A stretch of 64,000 nucleotides of DNA, from assembly GCF_039541795.1 (NCBI RefSeq), contig NZ_BAABGX010000001.1, forward strand, positions 434,001 to 498,000, written 5' to 3'. How positions within the stretch are numbered: position 1 is the first letter of the stretch; each line of letters starts with the position of its first letter. Source of the DNA: Nibribacter koreensis. Its GTDB lineage: Bacteria; Bacteroidota; Bacteroidia; Cytophagales; Hymenobacteraceae. Below the pieces are notes generated by a model. The model was given only the letters and a program-made list of their open reading frames with translations. It ran no database searches and was not told the DNA's origin. Position numbers and translations under genes: made by a program. Positions 60,962-64,000 of the stretch are shown here, in pieces.

Positions 60962-61651
60962 TTATTGGTTAGAAGGAGATGGATAATTTCTTTGGCCAAA
61001 GATGGCACTGCCTACGCGTACCATGGTACTGCCTTCAGCAATAGCCAATTGGTAGTCAGAGCTCATGCCCATGGAGATTTCTTTGAAGTAGTCAGCATCT
61101 TTAAAAAACTCCTGATGCAAAGTGTCAAAGATGCGCTTAAGTAACCTGAATTCCTTCTGCAGTTCCTCGTCAGAATCTGTGTTGGTGGCCACGCCCATCA
61201 CCCCGCAAATGCGCACATTCTGCAAGGCTTTAAATTCAGGGGACCGCAACATCTGCTGGGCTTCTTCTAAGGACAAGCCGTACTTGGTTTCCTCTTCGGC
61301 TATGTAAAACTGCAAAAGACAGTCTAACACGCGGTCATATTTGAGCGCCTGCTTGTTGATTTCCTGCAAGAGCTTAAAGCTGTCCACTGACTGTATCAAG
61401 TGCACGAAGGGCGCGATGTACTTGACCTTGTTGGTTTGCAGGTGACCAATCATGTGCCACTGGATATCTTCTGGCAAGGAAGGCTGCTTCTCCATCATTT
61501 CCTGTACCTTGTTCTCCCCAAAGGCCCGCTGCCCGGCGGCATAGGCCTCCCTGATCAAGGCTACCGGATGCGTCTTAGAAACGGCTATCAATTGACAGTT
61601 TGATCCGGTCAGTCTATTGTTAAATTCCTGAATGCTTTCTTGGATGGACAT
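60962..61651 (-). CDS. yggS: YggS-type PLP homeostasis protein
   Basis: A PLP-binding protein of the YggS/PROSC family that keeps vitamin B6 and amino-acid pools balanced. The PLP lysine is in QLIAVSKTHPVALIREAYAA (K26); FGENKVQEMMEKQPSLPEDI, WHMIGHLQTNKVKYIAPFVH and EISMGMSSDYQLAIAEGSTM are the other family blocks, ending VRVGSAIFGQR. 229 residues, normal. Paired with DUF423. Confidence 0.95.
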   Translation of the reverse strand: MSIQESIQEFNNRLTGSNCQLIAVSKTHPVALIREAYAAGQRAFGENKVQEMMEKQPSLPEDIQWHMIGHLQTNKVKYIAPFVHLIQSVDSFKLLQEINKQALKYDRVLDCLLQFYIAEEETKYGLSLEEAQQMLRSPEFKALQNVRICGVMGVATNTDSDEELQKEFRLLKRIFDTLHQEFFKDADYFKEISMGMSSDYQLAIAEGSTMVRVGSAIFGQRNYPSPSNQ

Positions 61652-61772
61652 TTTTATGAGATGTTAGATATTAGACGTTAAATACTAGATTATAAAATCG
61701 AGTTATAAATCATTTTTTAGGCTAATTAGAAAAGTCTTATTTCTAATATCTAGCGTCTAATGTCTTATAAAA
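61652..61772. repeat. Inverted GTTAGATATTAGA tracts around a decayed palindrome
   Basis: Left tract 61661-61691 (GATGTTAGATATTAGACGTT...) and right tract 61741-61767 (TTCTAATATCTAGCGTCTAA...) are inverted relative to each other. The centre (CATTTTTTAGGCTAATTAGA) resembles a decayed half of the palindrome family. Confidence 0.65.
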
Positions 61773-62822
61773 CTAGTCTTCTAACGCGTTGGTGAAAAAG
61801 GTGTTTTTGAGCAGGAGCCAGACCAGAAAGAGTAGAATGGCCCAGCGCAAATATACCTGGTAAAAATCTTTGGTGTCTCTGTAGCGGGTTTCCTTTAATT
61901 CGGTCTTTTCTAGCGCGTTGATTTTCTTGAAAATGCTGGTGAGCGTGTTGGCGTCCTGCGCTCTGTAGAACTGCCCTTCAGACAAGGAAGCCAATTGCCG
62001 CAGGGTCTTCTCTTCTAGTCCAGTCTGCACGGTCACCACTTGCCCCGTAGAGTCTGGCGGTAGCTGGATGGTGCCTTCGCGGCCAATGCCTACGGTGTAC
62101 AGTTTTACCTGGAAGGCATGCGCCAGTTGGGCGGCTAGCTCGGGGTCAAGGCTGCCGGCGGTGTTTTCACCGTCACTAATCAAGATGCAGACTTTAGACT
62201 TGGCAGTTGACTCGCGCAAGCGGTTGAGAGCCACGGCCAAGGCACTGCCAATGGCGGTACCATCTTCCGGAATCATGTTCAATTCTATCCCTTTGATGCT
62301 TTCCTGCACCAAAGAATAGTCAGTGGTGAGCGGAACGAGAGAGAAGGCTTGCCCGGCAAACACCACCACGCCAATGCGGTCTTGCACGCGGCCGTTCACA
62401 AACTGCAGGGCTACTTTTTTGGCGGCCTCCAGACGGTTGGGTTTAAAGTCGGTGAGCTCCATGGAGCCAGACACGTCCAGAACCAGGACAATGTCTATCC
62501 CTTCGGCAAACTGTTCAATGGTCTCATCTGTTTTCTGGGGTCTGGCCAAGGCCACCAACACCAGCATTAAAAATAAGCCAAACACCACGTCTGGCACGTA
62601 CCGCAGGGTGCTGGTCCAATGCCATTTGGCTTTGCCCTCAAACAAGGCCACGTCCAGCTTCTTTCTAAACCTTAAGTGCAGCAGCCAGCGCAAGACAAAC
62701 AACAGCGGCACGGCCAGCAGGCCATATAGAAACCCGGGGTTCTCCCAGTCAAAAGACTGCCAGGTGTGCCAGCTAAACCAGTTGACGTTGAGCCAGGTAA
62801 AATCAGAGGGTGTTTGCCACAT
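61773..62822 (-). CDS. batA: BatA-type von Willebrand factor A membrane protein
   Basis: A 349-residue inner-membrane protein with a VWA domain. Two N-terminal membrane segments (about 30-48 and 74-92) precede the MIDAS: GIDIVLVLDVSGSMELTDFK (DxSxS), with T and D in PEDGTAIGSALAVAL and CILISDGENTAGSL; one C-terminal membrane segment follows (WAILLFLVWLLLKNTFFT). Bat proteins are linked to stress tolerance in Bacteroidota through MoxR ATPases. The next gene downstream is yggS, not batB, so the usual batABCD series is not continued here. It overlaps the upstream gene by 20 bases. Confidence 0.9.
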   Translation of the reverse strand: MWQTPSDFTWLNVNWFSWHTWQSFDWENPGFLYGLLAVPLLFVLRWLLHLRFRKKLDVALFEGKAKWHWTSTLRYVPDVVFGLFLMLVLVALARPQKTDETIEQFAEGIDIVLVLDVSGSMELTDFKPNRLEAAKKVALQFVNGRVQDRIGVVVFAGQAFSLVPLTTDYSLVQESIKGIELNMIPEDGTAIGSALAVALNRLRESTAKSKVCILISDGENTAGSLDPELAAQLAHAFQVKLYTVGIGREGTIQLPPDSTGQVVTVQTGLEEKTLRQLASLSEGQFYRAQDANTLTSIFKKINALEKTELKETRYRDTKDFYQVYLRWAILLFLVWLLLKNTFFTNALED

Positions 62823-63726
62823 TGCGCAGGGAGTCTCTAATGATGGTAAACCGATAAGCGGCGAAGTCTGAAAGCTGATGCAAGGCGTCTGTCACCTCAG
62901 AGATGTCGTCAGAGATGATGTTTCCGTAAATGGCCCGGTCACAGACCTTTAAGGCATTGCCCACCCGTTCATCTTCCTCATAAAAAGTAGTGATTTCTTT
63001 GGTGGTGAAAGAGCTGATCTCCTGTTCTTCTAGCCTGGTCAGGTAGTTTTTCCAGAGGGTAGTGCCGCGTTCCAACTGCTCCAGCGTTCTGGTTCTTTGA
63101 AAGCGGTCAATGGTGTTCTGGAACCTGCTCTGGAACTGGGTCTGGTATTTTTGCAGAACATATAGTCTGTAACGCGTGACGATGCTTCGGCCAAACAAGC
63201 CCCAGATGCCGCCAATCAAGATGAGGCCCGCTAGTATTCCCAAACCCCAGTACAGATAGTTGAACATCTCCGGTACCGGCGTGAGCTTAGTGTCAGACCG
63301 CAGAGGCAGAGGGTCTGTCACGGTGGTCACCAATTGCCGCAACACCACTGAGTCTGGCAGGGTGTTCAACTGGAGCGTGTCTCCCTGGAAAAAAAGGCGC
63401 GCATAGACCTGCAACTTCTGAACGGGACTTAGGCTGAAGGTGCGCAACACATAGATGGTGCTGTCAATGCTCTTGGTGCCTTGCGTACGGGTAGGGTAAA
63501 ATTCTTTCTTGACCAGCTCAAAGGGCGTGAATTTGAAGGTGCTGTCCGGGAACACCAATTCGGCTTCTGGGGCATGGACAGAGCGCAATACGTACCGTAC
63601 GGTCTGGCCTACTTCAACCGTGTCTTTTAAGAAATAGCCTTGCAACTGGACCGTAGGAATCTGGGCTAGCCCCGTAAAGGGAAGCAACCACAACAATACC
63701 CACCAGCCTTTTTTTAAATCAGACAC
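62803..63726 (-). CDS. Bat-operon membrane protein, unknown function
   Basis: About 307 residues. From GTG 63726 it begins with a signal peptide (SDLKKGWWVLLWLLPFTGLAQ), then a beta-rich periplasmic part (about 22-140; LQGYFLKDTVEVGQTVRYVL), one membrane segment (YWGLGILAGLILIGGIWGLF) and a cytoplasmic helical part ending RFTIIRDSLRNVANTL. The topology and place ahead of batA match the hypothetical gene usual in Bacteroidota Bat operons. The frame stays open to 63795, but that part is tandem-repeat and palindrome DNA. Confidence 0.78.
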   Translation of the reverse strand: MSDLKKGWWVLLWLLPFTGLAQIPTVQLQGYFLKDTVEVGQTVRYVLRSVHAPEAELVFPDSTFKFTPFELVKKEFYPTRTQGTKSIDSTIYVLRTFSLSPVQKLQVYARLFFQGDTLQLNTLPDSVVLRQLVTTVTDPLPLRSDTKLTPVPEMFNYLYWGLGILAGLILIGGIWGLFGRSIVTRYRLYVLQKYQTQFQSRFQNTIDRFQRTRTLEQLERGTTLWKNYLTRLEEQEISSFTTKEITTFYEEDERVGNALKVCDRAIYGNIISDDISEVTDALHQLSDFAAYRFTIIRDSLRNVANTL

Positions 63727-63755
63727 AAGACGCAAGATACAAGACACAAGAGTTT
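63721..63755. repeat. Degenerate ACAAGA tandem tract
   Basis: Units CACAAGACGCAAGATACAAG lie at the start of the Bat-operon gene and next to palindrome copy 20. Confidence 0.6.
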
Positions 63756-63762
63756 TTTTTCT

Positions 63763-63801
63763 CGTTTTTGGGCTATTTTCCAGAAAACAACCCAAAAACG
63801 G
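63763..63801. repeat. Intergenic palindrome, copy 20
   Basis: CGTTTTTGGGCTATTTTCC and AGAAAACAACCCAAAAACGG; centre CA, the orientation opposite to most copies. GGG/CCC is a paired change. Confidence 0.87.
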
Positions 63802-63834
63802 ACGGTATATCTTTTAATTAAATGGAAGTTACTT

Positions 63835-63950
63835 TAATTGAAATTCCTTCATACCTCCATCTCCAGATCTGCACATTTCCATATTTGCCCATCTCCACAT
63901 TTTTAAATTAAAAAGAAGTAGCACATCAGCACATTAACTCATTAGCACAT
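63835..63950. repeat. Degenerate CATCTCCA and AGCACATT tracts
   Basis: TACCTCCATCTCCAGATCTG-type and CACATTTCCATATTTGCCCA-type units, then AGCACATCAGCACATTAACT units. No gene. Confidence 0.6.
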
Positions 63951-63953
63951 TGT

Positions 63954-64000
63954 TTAAGAACTGCGCTTCATGATTCTGTTACGGGCCCTGAAGAGGTTGA
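63954..64000 (-). CDS. C-terminal fragment of the next upstream gene (possible)
   Basis: On the reverse strand a frame enters from the right edge and reads NLFRARNRIMKRSS before TAA at 63954-63956. The basic end and the place ahead of a Bat operon would fit a DUF58 protein. Only 14 residues are visible, so this rests mainly on position. Confidence 0.35.
   Translation of the reverse strand, partial: NLFRARNRIMKRSS

Noticed and set aside
5021..63801. CRISPR array
   Set aside because: The repeats are scattered singly over tens of kilobases, symmetrical, without regular spacers or cas genes.

Overview
The window reads as chromosomal DNA of a Bacteroidota bacterium, most likely Cytophagales and close to Hymenobacteraceae (Rufibacter/Pontibacter-like). 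Signs are a SusC/SusD outer-membrane pair, a fused SpmA-SpmB protein, DUF5683, DUF3822 and Bat-type genes, near-absence of Shine-Dalgarno sites, and promoters of the Bacteroidetes form TTG-N20-TAnnTTTG. The genus is inference. Gene density is high and most genes are housekeeping; no phage or transposase gene was seen.

Layout. 1-8.9 kb: tamB (cut by the left edge), divergent tsaD, an M14 peptidase, an SpmAB-type membrane protein and a TlpA-like thioredoxin. 9-14 kb: a SusC-SusD-small lipoprotein operon. 14.2-18.8 kb: MBL hydrolase, a FlK-like thioesterase, smpB, NlpC/P60 peptidase, HNH protein and small secreted proteins. 19-25 kb: rpsA, tRNA-Cys(GCA) and a cyanophycin operon (cphB-cphA). 25-30 kb: coiled-coil membrane protein, two methyltransferases, kdsA, apaG, ung. 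30.3-35.2 kb, reverse strand: an MBL hydrolase, parA, parB, a DUF5683 gene, dapB and lepB in one run. 36-48.3 kb: yidC, pyrG, a four-repeat CBM48-like protein with an aspartyl protease, an orphan ABC ATPase, a transglutaminase-like protein, a threonine aldolase, pyrE, a Nudix protein and coaD. 48.6-55.7 kb: an A+T-rich defence island, hsdM-hsdS-prrC-hsdR. 55.9-64 kb: DUF3822, Nudix, hotdog thioesterase, a helicase, DUF1573, DUF423, yggS and the start of a Bat operon.

Two things stand out. First, the gene between hsdS and hsdR is a PrrC-type anticodon nuclease with its ATPase motifs and R-E-H nuclease triad intact, in the same gene order as the E. coli prr locus: a tRNA-cleaving suicide device masked by a type I restriction enzyme. 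Its presumed tRNA-recognition box differs from E. coli PrrC, and the neighbouring hsdS carries the type IC four-residue repeats that can change DNA specificity by slippage.

Second, about 20 copies of one ~40-bp palindrome (half-site CGTTTTTGGCCTGTTTTC) sit between genes, mostly just after stop codons, with paired changes in the two arms and, at several loci, longer locus-specific arms. Many are flanked by degenerate short tandem repeats that recur in inverted orientation on the other side. This composite intergenic element is the strongest unexplained structure in the window. A 446-bp MITE-like unit at 59.9-60.4 kb and a decayed duplicate of the lepB 3' end add to the intergenic story.
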